From: Cryptomeria japonica
Taxonomy: Eukaryota > Streptophyta > Pinopsida > Cupressales > Cupressaceae
Assembly (NCBI RefSeq): GCF_030272615.1
Contig: NC_081414.1
Coordinates: 311,306,664-311,370,663, forward strand
Direction: 5' to 3'
DNA length: 64,000 nt
Under the pieces are notes generated by a model. The model was not told where the DNA came from. It saw nothing but the letters and a program-made list of their open reading frames with translations, and did not search any database. Of this stretch, positions 11,999 to 23,583 are shown piece by piece (position 1 is the stretch's first letter; each line of letters begins with the position of its first letter). A program made the position numbers and the translations under genes.

Positions 11999-13055
11999 CT
12001 CTTTATTTTCCTTCTTCGTCATGTTGTGCTAGGAGAGCTCCTAATGATACATTTGTTGTTGAGATATAAAGTAACAATGGTTTCCCTTTGATTGGTGATA
12101 CAAGTACTGGAGGATTCATGAGATATTCTTTGATTTTCATAAAAGCCTTTTCACACTTTTGATCCCATTTAAATGGAACGTTCTTATGTAAAAGATGAGT
12201 GAATGGATGACATATGTCTGCTAATTGAGAGACAAATCTTCTAATTGATTGCAATCTTCCTTGTAAAGAATGCAATTGACTTATGTTCCTAGGTGACTCA
12301 ATTTCCATGATAGCTTTGACCTTTTCTAGATCTACTTCAATTCCACAAGCTGATATAATGTATCCAAGAAGTTTTCCAAAGGTTACTCCAAATGCACTTT
12401 TTTTTGGATTTAATCTTAACTGATATCTTTCAAGCCTATCAAAGATCTTGCCCAAGATGTTCAAATGTTCTTTTCTTGTATGAGATTTTGCAAGTATATC
12501 ATCTACATAGTCTTCCATAAATGTATGCATCATATCATGAAAAATTGTTGTCATGGCTCTTTGATAAGTTGCTCCTGCATTCTTAAGCCCAAATGGCATA
12601 ACATTCCAGCAGTAAGTACCCCATGCATAGGTGAATGTTGTCTTTTCTTGATCTTCAGGGGTGATTCTTATTTGATTGTATCCCGAGAATTCATCCATTA
12701 ATGAAAACATCTCATGTCATGCTGATAAGTCCACAATTATATCAATGTTGGGTAGTGGTAAATCATCTTTGGGACATGCCTTGTTCAAATCTCTGAAATC
12801 GGTGCAGTCTCTTATGCTTTTATCTGGCTTTGACACTAGCACAATGTTTGAAACCCATTCTGGATAGGCAACAGGTCTTATGAAATCCACATCTAATAGT
12901 TTCTTTAGCTCAACTTTTACAAGGAGAGTGATGTGTGGATGCATCTTCCTTAGCTTTTGTTTAACTGGTTTTGCTTTTATATCTACATTGAGATGATGCA
13001 TGATAAGATCTGGATTAAGTCCTGGCATATCGACATAGGACCAAGCAAAATTCAT
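11999..13055 (-). pseudogene. Tat pol: reverse transcriptase and start of RNase H
   Basis: RT copies the element RNA into cDNA. Visible motifs, in order: VDFIRPVAYPEWVSNIVLV, DCTDFRDLNKACPKDDLPLP (12800-12750), FSGYNQI, VMPFGLKNAGATYQR (about 12600), and catalytic YVDDIL (about 12510). These are followed by LGYIISACGIEVD, the SLQGRL block, RRFVSQ and an RNase H start near 12060 (LLLYISTTNVSLGALL). A TGA at about 12718 splits the fragment; a Gly codon is usual at this place in related elements. Otherwise the frame is clean, so this is a full-length RT with few lesions. Confidence 0.9.
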
Positions 13056-13059
13056 CTAT

Positions 13060-14985
13060 CTTTGTTTGAATAATTCTATGTATTCTTTTGTCTCTTTATC
13101 TGATAATGATGCAGCAGAATGAAGTATCTTGGTCCTTTGGTGTGCCAATGTTTATTGCTTATGTTGGTTCTATTAGAATAGCGGATCTCTCTTGAAAAAT
13201 ACGTAGGGAGGATGTCAAACTTTTCATCTTCTGGCACCTCAAAGAGGTTTTCACTGTTAGATACGTCCTTTATGTTTCCTTTTGATTGATCTAGTGTTGC
13301 CATGAAATGGTTTTCAACACTAGGTTTCCTTGTTTTATTTCAATTTCGTGACTAGAAAGTTTGGCATTCTCCTGACTGTAAGAAACGTTACTTGATTCTG
13401 CGATGGATGATATCTCAGGAATTATGGGTTCAACATCATTAAGATACACATATAAGTCATGGTCATTGGAAAAGACACCCAATTCAAAGTTTTCTAAGTT
13501 ATCCTAATCAATTAGTTCTGGATGAAGAAGGGGTAAGTCATAGTCATCGTCATTGTTAGGTGCTTCAAGGTTCATGATATAATAGTCATAATTTGGCATA
13601 GAGTAGGTAACGCCACATATATAATGATCTTGAGGATAGTCTCTCCCAAGTGTTCTCCAATCAATTCTAACAAAATCAGTATTGGTATTTTGTAGTTCAC
13701 ACTCAAGTGACTCTTCATCTGACGTTTGTCTCTTAAACGAATGGATTATGTCAACACACATAACTTTAGTACTGCAAGTTCCTTCTTGATTAATTTCAAT
13801 AGATTCATTTGTATTTTGAAGTTGACATACTTGTGTACATGATATAGAGGATTTTTTTGCTAGCTTTTGTCTTCTCTTGAACTCAGCTTCTTCTGGACTA
13901 ATAGCCAATCCTGCTTGACTATCGCTTAGTTCTTCCATACCTTGGTACATCTTGCTCGTTATTTGATAGAAATCTGATATTTCTCGATGCTTGATCAATA
14001 TCTGTTTGTGCTTCTTGTGGCATTACTTCTTGGTCTTTTTCATCCTCTTTCTTTTGTTGTCTTGTATATGCCTCTTTTCTCTGGATCTTGAGTTCTTCTT
14101 GTCTTCTTTCTAACTCTATCTTTTGTTTTGTAAAAGACAAGTCTTCATTTGTGATAGTTGCTTGCTCTTCATTCTTTTCTTCACTTGAGACACTACATGA
14201 TACATCTGGACCCCATTCATAGTCATTTGAATCTGTCTCTGAACCATTGTCTAAGATTACACCACTGTACCATACAAGAATATTGTATGGTGCAAATAGT
14301 TCTCTGATTTCTGCCATCTCTGCTTTTATTACTTCTGGAATATCTTGTTCAGATTTTGCATTTGCTTGTATTCCTTGAACTTGTTTACAAGATTCTTCTT
14401 CTCTTTTGATTGCCAGTTCTTCTTGTTGTTTCTCATATTATTCTTATTTTTGCTTACTGGCTACTATTTATGCTACTTGATGTAGCTTTTCTTGCCATTG
14501 TTCTTCTTTAAGGATTGATTTCTTTCTCCACTTTGGTTGTTGATAATTATGTTGCTTTTGATTTGGTTTTGAATATCCAAGTCCTGATTTATCTTCTTTA
14601 GATTGCGAGTGAGGACAAATAGGTTCTGAAATACCTTGATGTCGCTTACCAATTGGTCCTTTTCCTTCATATCATTTTTTGCATGATCTTATAACCATTG
14701 CTCTATGAGAATATTGACTTCTGCAACTGTTGCTATAGTTTCATTTTCATCTTTGTACAACGAATCAAGAATGTCATTGTCTTCAGTTTCTTCTGCAAGT
14801 GTCCCAACTCTAACAAATACTCCATTAAAAATTTCTTTTATTTTTTCTGAGATCTATGGTTGAACATTTGTAGGCTTTCCATATGATTTAGGTGAAAGTG
14901 GAAAATTATGCAGAGAATATTTTCCCATTCCTTCATCATTTAATTTGAGCTTTTTCTTGAAAGTTTCTCATAACTTTTCTTGAAT
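13060..14985 (-). pseudogene. Tat protease-RT spacer, Glu/Lys-rich, unrecognised
   Basis: Open stretches at 14670-14473, 14317-13919, 13998-13504 and 13482-13291 encode charged sequence, including a long Glu/Lys/Gln-rich, probably coiled-coil run (about 14200-14020). They match no domain I recognise. The pieces are in more than one frame with stops between. They lie between protease and RT and were probably part of a continuous polyprotein. Confidence 0.5.
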
Positions 14986-15465
14986 TTATTTGGTAGGATA
15001 TATTGATTCTCTGTTATGTGGAACTCTTGTATCTTGTGTTGGCTTCAGATTATTGCAATATTGGCTTGAGTTTGCAATTATAGTGACCTCTTGTCCCTCA
15101 TGAGGAAACTTTACACATTGGTGATATGTAGAAGGAACTGTTTGCATGTTGTGAATCCATGGCCTTCCCAAAAGAATGTTATAAGAGAGATTCAAATCTA
15201 AAACTTGACATAATGTATTCCTTTCCACAAGTCCTGTTTTGATTGGTAACACCATAGTTCCTTTAGAAGAATGCTCCTCTTCATCACAAGCCTTAATGGT
15301 TATTTTCTTCTTTGGATCTACTACATTTTCTGAATATCCCAAAGCCTTTATTAAACTTAATGGACAAATGTTTAAGCCAACTCCACCATCTATGAGTACG
15401 TGTTTGACATGAGTTTTATTAATGGTGACTTCAATATGTAAGGGAGCATTGTGAGGATGTTGCAA
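14986..15465 (-). pseudogene. Tat pol: aspartic protease
   Basis: The active-site region is HVLIDGGVGLNICP (about 15405-15365), with DGG where many retroviral-type proteases have D[ST]G; Gly at this place occurs in the Tat/Athila group. The flap/C-terminal part shows YNILLGRPWIHNM (about 15185), the conserved (I/L)LGRPW block. The fragment ends in a stop at 14986 and has no internal stop. Its role is maturation of Gag-Pol. Confidence 0.82.
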
Positions 15466-15677
15466 GGATGCGTCATAATTTCAAAAAAATGATAAGCAAT
15501 GAGGGGCTATAAGGTGTCCCACCATGTTTTGGAAGTGATCTACATCTAAGTCTTTTGAAACTGTTGTTTCCGTCAGAGTTTTTTTTCTAAAATTTCCTTA
15601 TGCATAGGTGAAACTTTGAGAAGTTCCAAAATTGATATTTGAGACGATATTCTTTGCAATTGTTCCACTAAGTCATA

Positions 15678-17500
15678 TTATCGTGAAGTGGAGGTTGATT
15701 CATTTGTTATACCTGGAAATGTGACCTTCGCTTTGCTTCTCGTAATAATGTTGATTAGTTCTGAAGGTGTGTTCTCTTTAACGATGATGACATTTACCAG
15801 ATCATCATATGTAGAAGTGTAGTTCACTTTGGCTTTGCCTTTGTCATCTTTTGATTTAGATTGTTCACCTTTTTCATAGTTTGGAAGTGGAGTTTTGAAG
15901 GCTAGGTGTGATTCATTTGTCTTATGACTATCCACTGCGATAGTTCCATTATCAATTAAATCTTGGATAAGGTGTTTCAATCTTTGACAATCATTAGTTT
16001 GGTGTCCTTTATTTCGATAGTAATTGCAAAAATGATTGTCGTCCACCAACTTGGTTTGACTTGTGGTTCATAACTTCTTGCTTCTGGCAAAATAATCAGT
16101 TTGTTCGCAAGAAGAGTTTTTAAAGCTGATTCCAAGGTTTCTCCAATGTTTGTGAATTTCTTGCGAGGACTGGAGAAGAAAGACTTGGAATTATTGTTTT
16201 CTTGATTGTTATTGCTTGGGATCTGACTCGATAGATTAAAGATTGGTTCTTGTTTTGTAGCATTATTGTCGTCATTTCCTCCATTGATGACATTCCTATT
16301 CTTTGACTAGAACTTGGGGTTGTCATTGTTGTTGTTATTGTTGTTGTGATTGTTGTTGTGATTGTTGTTGTAAGAATTGTTGTAAAGTTTTAGCTCTCCT
16401 TTCTTTACCATCGCGTCTTCTATTTTCAGACCATTCTCAATCATCTTGGCGAAAGAAGGAGGACATTACATTTTTAGACGATAACTCATTTCATTGATAA
16501 GATTATCAATGGATATATTCATATTTTCTTGATCGGGTACATCTCTTTGATACCTATTAAACATTTGTTTCCATCGCTGCAAGAAGATCATGAAAGATTC
16601 ACCATTCTTTTGTTTAACATTGCATAAATCCAGCATTGTTATCTCATTCCTTATATTGTAGGAGTATTGTGAAATAAACCTATTCACGGGTTCTTCAAAA
16701 GATTTGATTTCAGATGGTAATCTCGAGAACCATTCCATTGATTGTCCATTTAAACCCCTAGGGAATAGATGCATCAAGTAAGTTTCGTCATGTGCAAATT
16801 CCATACTCATAGTACAAAACTCCCTAATGTGATCTCGAGGATCAAATTTTCCATCGTATTTATCATATTTAGGGATCTCACAATGCTGCGGAAATGGTAT
16901 CATGTTCAAACTTTTATCAAAAGGATACAGGCATATATTTTCCAATGAATACGTCTTGGAGCTTGTTCCATTCTACATGTCTTGTATCTGTTGTTGTAGA
17001 GTTTGCATTTGCTGAGTGAGATTTAATAATGGATTATCCATACGGTTTCTCCTTGTCTCTTTGTAAGTTCTTTTATCACTATGCTCTCTTCTTGTGTCAT
17101 CATGTTCTTTTCTTGTCTCTTCACGACTTTCTTTGTTTATATCTTTGTTATTTGGATCATCTATGTTTTGAGTATTACTTGTTTCTGCATCTTGTTTCAA
17201 GCCTTCTATGTTAAAGTCTTGTGGCAATTTAGCTCCTGATTTTGCCAACATCAAAAGATATTTTTCTTTTTGCTTTGCTAATAAGTTTTCCATTAGTCTA
17301 TCAAATTTGAAATCTTGCTCAAGGTCTCTAATGGTATTATTGATTGCTTCTTCATCAATAGCCATATATCCAAAAGTGTGGAACATTGAATTATCTTCTT
17401 CTTCCACTTGTTTTTGTTGTTTTTCTGAGTTGTTCATATTGAGCTCTAGTCCAAACAGGCATGTGATTGTTTCAAAACTTTTAAAGTTTTCCAAAGACAA
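15678..17500 (-). pseudogene. Tat gag: capsid and zinc-knuckle region
   Basis: The N-terminal piece (17500-16973) is charged and ends in a Gln-rich coiled segment. After a TAG at about 16970 the capsid-like retrotransposon gag domain (16945-16466) shows YDGKFDPRDHIREF, MHLFPRGLNGQSMEWFSRLP and KNGESFMIFLQRW. An Asn-rich stretch follows, encoded by a GTT/GTTATT microsatellite (16313-16385). The zinc-knuckle piece (16049-15678) reads CNYYRNKGHQTNDC, where one expected His/Cys ligand is Tyr. Four or more fragments are separated by stops or shifts. Confidence 0.82.
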
Positions 17501-19679
17501 CTCAATAGGTGATTATTGGTTTAGAAAGGTATGCTTAGTTGATTTTACCACTATTGTTTGTTTGTTGTGATAAAGCATCTCTTTGTTGAAAAGCACGTCC
17601 TTGCAAAATTTCTCCATCAAATTATGTCCCGCAACCACATAAATAGTGACAAAAATGGTGTAAGAATGTGCTATGTTTTAATAAGATCTTGCGATTGATA
17701 TACAAGAATCTTATCCTTTTTTGAGTATCTTTATAACTGGGTTTTCTTTTCTTAAGGCGATACTTAAAAGTCATATAAGCATATGATAGTTTACAAGTTT
17801 GCTTGATTCCAATGTGAGCACAATTATGATTTTGGTATAACCTGGGTTCAAAATAAGAAAGATATATCAAAGGTAATGAACACAAGGTGGATTGATCAAG
17901 TTTCGTGATAGAGGATTTGATATATCCTGATGAGAAACTGACAATGATGTTGATTTTTGCACTTAAGATGTTTGAATCAATAGCTTGTTGAATGTTTTAT
18001 GCTTATGGAAACTTTTTTTGGAAATAGCCTGTTGGATTGGTGACCCAGTTATCGAACTAGTTTGAAAATGTGTGATAGTTTAAAGACAATTCTACTCAAG
18101 AAGTGTTTTGATACTGATTTTGAAATTTTGGTTTGATATGCTTCGTCTCAAATGGGAGAAAGCATTTGTGCTAACTTTTTTGGTCAAAAAGTGCTAACTT
18201 ATGGGATTAAAGCGCTATTTTGTTGCTTGAAAGTGCTACTCTGACTATGTTTCAAGGATTCTTTTCAAATTTTCCAGCAAGTTGTTGGATTTTGCTCATC
18301 TTTATATGATGACTTTCTTTAATTTTTGACCATTTTGAGCATGTTATAGACATAGAAGACACAATGTTTGAAAAACAAAATGCACAAGCAAGTACAAATC
18401 TTATGGCAGGCTGAGACAATAATTGTTGAAACTCACATGGGATTTCCCCTGAGGCTACGCTATTCAAAGCCGATATTTAGATGCTTGACCCCACTACCTC
18501 CAACATCGGCACTCACTTCTCTGGGGTAGCCAAGTACCAGTTTCCATGAAAACTCCCCATGGAAAACTTTATATCTCTACTAAGAATCGTTTGTGTGTGA
18601 GCCGCTTCAGAGGTCCGACCTCCTGCACCAACAATTAGAAGGATTTTAGCAACTAGTACAAGTGGTTTTTAGTAAAGGCTTTCGGTCATGTGGCCATACA
18701 TGCGTCACTTTTAGCTTTGTAAATACAGAAGGTTCCCAGCCTATAGAGGTTACGCTCCATAGGGTTTATGGGGAAACATAGTGTCGATATGAACTTACCA
18801 ACACATGTTACCTGTGACTTTCGTCATAAACACAATTTATGTAGAGTGGATCAGAAGGACTTGATATTAGCCCGTTTCCACTTTGGGTCGTTCCCCTCTC
18901 ACTAGCCCCCTCAAGGAAGCTCGATAAGGAAGGTCCTCTAAAGGTTACACATAAAAGAGAGTAGGTCTGGTTTTCTGATCACCGTATGAGGGTGAGAGCA
19001 TACTCACCTACTACTTCATCAAGCATGGAAAACACAAGTTTATTTTAGCCTTTTAAAGTCTATGTGCAACTACTTTAAAGAAGTCACTCAAAATGCAAGT
19101 TGCATGTTGTCAATTTATCCCCTTAGTTAAGCTAAACGAGCAAGATATGATGTGTCACTTTCCAAAATAAAACTCTTAATTAACTACGTGAGGAAATGCA
19201 TGAAATTTGCTTAAAAACAACCCTGCACATAGATATGTCAGTAGTTTGAAAAATTTAAGTTCTTGGACATTCGGACCTGCAGGAAAATTTTGTTAGTTGT
19301 AAATAAAAGCGCTGTCCTAACAAATGCTCTGTCTTTCACCTCAAAAGTGCTAACTTGGAGGACAAAAGTGTGAACCTGCAATACAAAAGCGCTACTCTGT
19401 GGACTAAGAAGCGAGAAATGACTAACAAAAGCATTAACCAAAATGACACACGTGCTGACTTGTGGGACAAAAAGCGCTGCTCTGAGGATTAAATGCATTG
19501 ATTTGCAGATAAAAGCGCTAACCTAAATGCCAAATGTGCTAACTTGCAAGACAAAAGTGCTAACCTATTAAATAAAAGCACTGCTAGAACTCACGCAGGC
19601 ATGAATCTAGATTACAAATGGGTTAAATTTGTTTTTGTGAGAACTAGACAAGATATTAGAAAGATATATGCAAGGCTCC
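17501..19679 (-). other. Tat 5' leader between PBS and gag
   Basis: About 2.2 kb with no coding signal. It contains the GCGCTTTT array (19290-19590), a few more units at 18150-18240, and a GC-richer block at about 18470-19020 that is unlike its AT-rich surroundings. On the minus strand that block contains splice-donor-like words (for example CAGGTAAC and TTGGTAAGT near 18800-18815), so part of the leader may be spliced. That is inference. Confidence 0.6.
19290..19590 (-). repeat. Degenerate tandem array of GTTAGCGCTTTTG-like units in gag leader
   Basis: About 14 units recur every 20-23 bp. On the plus strand they read CAAAAGCGCTAAC, with variants AAAAGTGCTAAC and AAATGTGCTAAC. In minus-strand orientation the motif points toward gag. 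It is the same motif as the array at 4930-5227 but on the opposite strand. Confidence 0.75.
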
Positions 19680-19697
19680 AACCCACGGTGGGTGCCA
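19680..19697 (-). promoter_or_regulatory. Primer-binding site of the Tat element
   Basis: On the minus strand this reads TGGCACCCACCGTGGGTT, three bases (TTT) after the LTR's terminal CA. The leading TGG matches the complement of a tRNA CCA tail. I cannot assign the tRNA; it is not the initiator-Met site. Confidence 0.75.
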
Positions 19698-19700
19698 AAA

Positions 19701-20759
19701 TGTGTCGACTTGAATTTCATCATCAAAATACTACCTGCAACATATTAGTTTCACAAAATACAAAGGAAATGCTACAGGAAATCCAAACTCAACCAATGAA
19801 ACTACATGAAATGAATATTAAAATAAAAACCATATTATTACCTTCATGATTTAAGTCTCATTGTGTCCTAACTCCACTGTTCTTGGTTGCAGATGATGTG
19901 CTCTCAGACAAGCACTCATAGCTTCCAAGATGGCATATGAAGAATGGACTGATAACTGATACTATGATATGCAATGCTAAATGAGAAATGCTAATTGCTT
20001 CAAGATTAAAACTCATGGATGCATAAGTTTTCACAAATTGTTAACTTGAAAACTCACTTGAAGACTAACTCTTTCTCAACTCAAACTCCCACATTTATAG
20101 ACTTTGAGAGGATAAGATGATGTGGCCTAGAACAACGGTCATGATCAGATCTGCAGATTTGGATGTCTGTGAGCAAAGATGAAGGTTGAGAGAAAGGGGG
20201 AAGGAGAAGACAAGTGTCACTCATCTCACCTTGACTGGGTCGCTGACTGAGGGAATCTAGGGATGGTTGGAGAAGATTTAGGCATGAGAGGACAAGTGGG
20301 CTCAAGTCCTTCCTAAGATGTAGGGATGTTGAAGAGAATATAGAAGAAGGTTAAGAAATATGTGTACGTACATAATATTTCATTTATTTTGGAGGTTGAA
20401 GATAAGTGGCTAATAAATATTTTATTTATTTTAATTTTGTTGAATTAATTTAGCCACATGATAGATGAGTTGGCAAAGGAAAGATGAAGTGGAGATGGGA
20501 GATGAGTTGGAAATGAAATTAAATAATTTAGAAATCATTTAATATTTGAGACTATAGGATACAAGAATAACCATTAAATATTAGATATTTAAATGATCGA
20601 GGAATAATTAAATATTAGATATTTAATTAATTGATTAGAGGAAAAGGATAAATGAATTAATTAATAAAATGTTTCAATTAACTATTTAATAGAAGAATAA
20701 TTATTAAATAAATATAATTTTTTTATTTAATTGCTCATAGCCATTTTTATGTGTATACA
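19701..20759 (-). repeat. 5' LTR of the Tat element (1059 bp)
   Basis: On the minus strand it begins TGTATACAC (20759) and ends GTCGACACA (19701), the expected TG...CA. The left edge is fixed by the PBS and the right edge by the point where similarity to the 3' LTR remnant ends. It should hold the promoter for the minus-strand transcript; no single TATA box stands out in its AT-rich sequence. Confidence 0.85.
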
Positions 20760-23570
20760 ATTTGTATACTTGCATGCATGTAGTGAAGTAGATGTTGCCA
20801 TGTGGCCTTCTTGGGCGTTCCATTTTGGAAGTGGCTAATTTTTCACTATAAATTGTTATGTATTAAGACGTTTAGTTTTGGAGTTGTAGTGTGACTTATT
20901 TAGAAGAACCATTATATTGTCATATTTATTCTAGAATTCAACGCTTGTATTCTCCTAAAAGAAACTTGCTATGTAAGTGTATTTAACTAGATTGTTTACT
21001 GTAATACATTAAGTAGGCTTTTGGAGTGCGGGTTTTTTTTTCCCTAAAGGGTTTTTCCACATACATATTTTGTTGTGTACATGTATATGTGGTGATGTTT
21101 TTATCTTTCATGTAATGTGCATCATCTTCATAGTAATTATTTTAGTTTTTTTTTAAATTGCACAATATTTCCTTAGTAGATTAGTGTAGGACTTCCTTTC
21201 GAATTTAAAAAATCCATCGCATTGTGCATGTAGTGACTTGATTCAACATGACCTTCAGAAGTCACACGTGCCATGTTTTTGGGCATATAGGGTTGCGTTT
21301 GAATTTAGATCAAACTCAAGGTAAACTTGGATGCTTAAAGCAATTCATCTTGGTATAACAAACTTAGACATCTAGATTTGAATTCAAGCATTTTTTTTTA
21401 AATAAAATATTTGAGCCCGAGAGACTACAACTTAAGCATATATCAACATGAATGATTAAAATTCACGTGACAATTAACAACATAAATTGATCAAGTAGGA
21501 AAAACCACTACTAACAAATTGAGATGATTGCACAAAAGAAATTGAAGAACTAGACAATCACAATCACTAAAGAAAAACTCAAAAAATAAAAACATGTGAA
21601 GATTAAATTTCAAAGGAAATTATCAAGAAGATCCCTAATTTTGGTAAATTAGAATTAGGGTGTGACATTAGCAATATTCTGGATCAATGATTGTGAGAGA
21701 GTAACGATGACATGATGGGTATAAGAAATGAAAGTAAGAAAGAGAGTTGTATAAGATAAACACGATTGATGAATGGATGAACATACCATTGTGTACAATC
21801 GGATGGGATAAGGTGTTGGATGGGAAAGGTGGGTGATAGGGGTTGGAAATCAATGATGGAAGAAGAGCCTTACAAGTGTGAAGAGAATAAAGAATCATTA
21901 AAAATACTAGTTTCACCTAGAATTTTGGTAATACCCTTGAGCATTTCCATGCCATATGATTTGATCATATGAGTAAATCATAAAGTGTGCCAAATAAAGA
22001 CAAGATTTGCATAACTAACAATTTTGCTAATGCTCTCTTTAACCACTGGCAACTTATTGGTCATATCCAACTTAATTCAATTTTAAATGTTCTCAAGATA
22101 AGCCTCATGATAAAAAAAGTCCTCTTCACCCAAGGTACATGGATTTGTTCAAAATGTAACCAATTGGACACTTGAATTGATCCATGGCAATTAAAGGGTA
22201 AGCTTAGGGCTACATCAAGCGGGAATATGAAATCCAAGAAGATGCTTCATCATACACCTTGATATATGGTTGATCAATAAGAAAAATGGACAATTGAGGC
22301 ATACAAGGTTCATTTATGATAAACAAATGAACTCATAATTTTTAGATAAATTATTTTTAAAAATTAAGGTAAACCCTAAATAAAGTACCAGGGGACTAAA
22401 ATCACGGGTTCACCAAAACCTAGGGAACTGAAACACACTCTATATTAAGTTAGGATCTAATTAATGATAAATCAAACAATCACAACCAATAATGAATGAT
22501 AAATGTAAATGACAATTAGAATGTTGCTTAGCTCTTGATCGATTTAGGGTTCTCGCCATGGAGATTTTGTTGTGTAGAGCACTCGATGATTATAGCCACA
22601 ATTCTAGAATTGTATCTCCACCTATTTTGTGAATTTGAGCTCATTTAGGCCTAGATTATGCCCACAATTTGGTCTTTCAACACCTTATCTACACATGGTT
22701 TTGTTCTATGTTGAAACACTCTAGTCTTATTTATCTTCACTTGTCCTCAAGTCTATGACAAATGGGGTGCTAAAAAGCACCTTTAGGATTCACTATTTGT
22801 AGAGGAAAGTCTAAAACTTCATTAGTAGTGGGTCAAGCCTTTTTTGTGAATTTATAATGATAAAGAACAAAAAGAGAAAATATGCAAATGCCCACAATAG
22901 TACGTACAAATACTAGTGTAGAATTATAGATAACGCTTTTGATTACCATCCAAATTGATTCTTAGATGATCATGATTATTTAAGTTATGGTGAGTGATGT
23001 CTTAGGACTTTTGTTTAAATATAAGATCTCAAATACTCAATTCAAAATATTTAACATTCAATTCAATATATATATATAAATTTTTAAAAAGATCAATTTA
23101 ATTATAAATTTTTAAATACAAAATTATAGACATAAGTCCATTCATGAGACAAATATATACAACAATTTAATCCAAAATATATAAAAATAGAAAATAAATA
23201 AACATAAATTTTTTTTATGTCAACCAACATACAAAATGGAACAATAAATATGACAAGATAAAAGTGAAGGTAAGACAAAAGAGTAAAAGGCAAAATAAAC
23301 TATGTCTACACCATTCCATTCCACGAAACCATTCCCTTCCACCGAGCAAAAGGGCAAATGAACCATCTCGGTTAGAGAAGTAACAAGTATCCATTAATTG
23401 GCTGCATGTGTAAGAGACCCAATGAGATGAAATTCCCTGCAATTCTAAGCCAAGTTGAAATAAAATGTCAACTATTCCTTGGCTAAACTAAACCCATTTG
23501 TATCTTAATAATTACAACCATGATATAGCCCTTCATATTTTAATATAGCCCTTGCCAGTTAGTGCTGTTC
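20760..23570. other. Flank between the Tat element and the host gene
   Basis: AT-rich sequence with no gene recognised. At about 20960-21110 a segment with GAGTGCGGG, a T-run, then CCCTAAAGGG and TTTTTCCACA resembles the 3' end of a Copia LTR, possibly a decayed solo LTR; its ends were not found. A TATATA run lies near 23070. Confidence 0.45.
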
Positions 23571-23575
23571 CCCTC

Positions 23576-23583
23576 TATATAAA
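23576..23583 (+). promoter_or_regulatory. TATA box, probable core promoter of the host gene
   Basis: TATATAAA is followed about 28 bp later by a pyrimidine-rich CACTTTCC stretch (about 23612), a plausible plant transcription start. It lies 1.97 kb upstream of the first coding exon. The 5' UTR is therefore either long or split by an intron that I could not place. Linking this promoter to the gene at 25546 is inference. Confidence 0.4.

Larger units (their letters stand above)
4336..20759 (-). mobile_element. Tat-lineage Ty3/gypsy LTR retrotransposon with antisense ORF
   Basis: Reading on the minus strand: 5' LTR (19701-20759), PBS, leader of about 2.2 kb, gag, protease, a Glu/Lys-rich spacer, RT, RNase H, a second (archaeal-type) RNase H, integrase, a long 3' region with an opposite-strand ORF, PPT, and the 3' LTR remnant. 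The domain order puts it in Ty3/gypsy. The duplicated RNase H and the antisense extra ORF are known hallmarks of the Tat lineage. The internal region is about 15.3 kb. All ORFs carry stops, so the element is non-functional. The right-hand flank after the LTR starts ATTTG; the other target-site copy is outside the window. Confidence 0.88.

Noticed and set aside
18170-19590. CRISPR-like regular repeats in the Tat leader
   Set aside because: The units are short, degenerate, 20-23 bp apart, without unique spacers of fixed length, in a plant retrotransposon leader. This is a minisatellite-like array, not CRISPR.
20960-21110. Complete Copia element or solo LTR
   Set aside because: Only the T-rich/CCCTAAAGGG/TTTTTCCACA signature is visible. 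I found no paired ends, PBS or target duplication, so it is kept only as a note in the flank.
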